Shown: positions 63,530 through 64,000 of the stretch, piece by piece
How the letters are laid out: every line of letters starts with the position of its first letter
Numbering within the stretch: the stretch's first letter is position 1
Source: Mesorhizobium loti
Lineage (GTDB): Bacteria > Pseudomonadota > Alphaproteobacteria > Rhizobiales > Rhizobiaceae
DNA: 64,000 nt
Direction: 5' to 3'
Assembly (NCBI GenBank): GCA_002356515.1
Contig: AP017607.1
Coordinates: 124,001 to 188,000, forward strand
Position numbers and translations under genes: made by a program
The notes under the pieces: model-generated
Database searches by the model: none
What the model was told of the DNA's origin: nothing
Seen by the model: only the letters and a program-made list of their open reading frames with translations

Positions 63530-63678
63530 GGGATGGCTATCGCCCAGTCCCTGCTGCGATACGACGGCGTGATCGCCTTCGACGGTGGCTGGCTCGGGGG
63601 GAGACATTCGTCTCGTTCGACCGCAAGGCGGTCAAATTGCTTTCAGCAAAAGGACAAGCGGTTCAGCTTCTTTGCTGA
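63530..63678 (+). pseudogene. VapC-type PIN toxin, C-terminal remnant
   Basis: The pieces GVIAFDGGWLGG and ETFVSFDRKAVKLLSAKGQA, with VQLL to a stop at 63678, are the C-terminal end of a VapC/PIN toxin, but they lie in different frames that meet in a G6 tract at about 63596-63602 (GGGGGG). The N-terminal half and its acidic residues are not recognisable. No VapB-type antitoxin is visible upstream. Confidence 0.55.
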
Positions 63679-64000
63679 GCTGTCTCTTGCATTAATGTCG
63701 GGGCAGGGGATTCCCACCTGCACGCCGATGTGTTCACGTTCGATCTTCACGACCGGGGAGCTGCAGTTTCCCATTTTTCGAGGGTCCCTGAAAAGCTCTA
63801 CGCCAAAACAGGCATTTTGTGCATCTTCTGTTGTATTTTCGAAGCGCATATCCGCGTACAGTGATGGAACTCACAGCGCTTTAAAGGCGGCTCAGCCCGT
63901 CACGCGCACACAGCCATTTCCAGAGGGATGATCATCATCATCGACCGGGCGCTCGGGAGGCACCGCCGGTTGAAAGAGGACGATGGCAAATGTCGCGATC
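63679..64000. other. Window end, no supported gene
   Basis: No convincing coding sequence or structured element to the end of the window. Confidence 0.4.

Overview
The window looks like part of a repABC-type plasmid (or a large accessory replicon) of a Rhizobiales alphaproteobacterium, most like Mesorhizobium or a close relative. The evidence is a complete repA-repB-repC cassette with its antisense RNA and two perfect parS sites, rhizobial small families (DUF982, DUF1403, DUF932 with a long ParB-like protein), a PmtA-type phospholipid methyltransferase remnant, an IS66-type element and high GC coding. I see no tRNA, rRNA or CRISPR array. Organism assignment is inference from gene families only.

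Layout. 1-2.2 kb: debris of an amine/amino-acid catabolic locus (truncated ABC solute-binding gene spliced to FAD oxidoreductase fragments). 2.3-7.4 kb: plasmid housekeeping on the minus strand (ParB-like, DUF932) plus small genes and a cold-shock gene. 7.8-12.1 kb: replication and partition cassette repABC (minus strand), counter-transcribed RNA, operator and two parS sites. 12.3-19.7 kb: recombination and toxin-antitoxin region: three copies of the 3' end of one tyrosine recombinase gene separate a RES/Xre module with an unusual third gene from a RelE/HigA-type module; the intact recombinase is followed by DUF1403 and ScpB-like genes. 19.7-25.3 kb: a minus-strand cluster of helix-turn-helix, DUF3800, HExxH/Cys-cluster protein, XRE-ImmA/IrrE and PIN genes. 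26.25-27.5 kb: an intact-looking IS3-family element with 3-bp target duplication. 27.5-37.5 kb: a likely defence island: thyX; a three-gene operon of metallophosphoesterase, P-loop ATPase and an unknown Rossmann-like protein; a four-gene ubiquitin-like conjugation operon (Ubl, E2, JAB peptidase, E1) resembling the antiphage Bil/Bub systems; and, divergent from it, a HigB toxin plus HigA-ImmA/IrrE fusion. Two copies of a 17-bp operator-like palindrome sit in the shared divergent promoter. 37.6-40.7 kb: a Mu/Tn552-like transposon (transposase plus MuB-like ATPase) with repeated end sites and a second family of TGGTAAACC repeats.

40.8-55.4 kb: a catabolic region: class III aminotransferase and succinate-semialdehyde dehydrogenase (minus strand), then an Lrp-type regulator and a long plus-strand operon of a complete peptide/opine-type ABC importer with a NylB-like serine hydrolase, a CapA-type phosphoesterase-fold protein and an M20 amidohydrolase. 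This suggests import and hydrolysis of an amide-linked compound, with the aminotransferase and dehydrogenase pair possibly handling the products. 55.4-64 kb: insertion-sequence graveyard (an IS5-like gene interrupted by an IS66-like element that is itself truncated at a perfect hairpin), a truncated tyrosine recombinase fused in frame to a frameshifted pmtA, a DUF982 gene, an MFS exporter and a decayed VapC fragment.

The most interesting parts are the metallophosphoesterase/ATPase/unknown operon at 28.5-32.9 kb, which I cannot match to a named system, the adjacent ubiquitin-like operon with its apparent sharing of an operator with higBA, and the pattern of recombinase 3'-end duplications around toxin-antitoxin modules.
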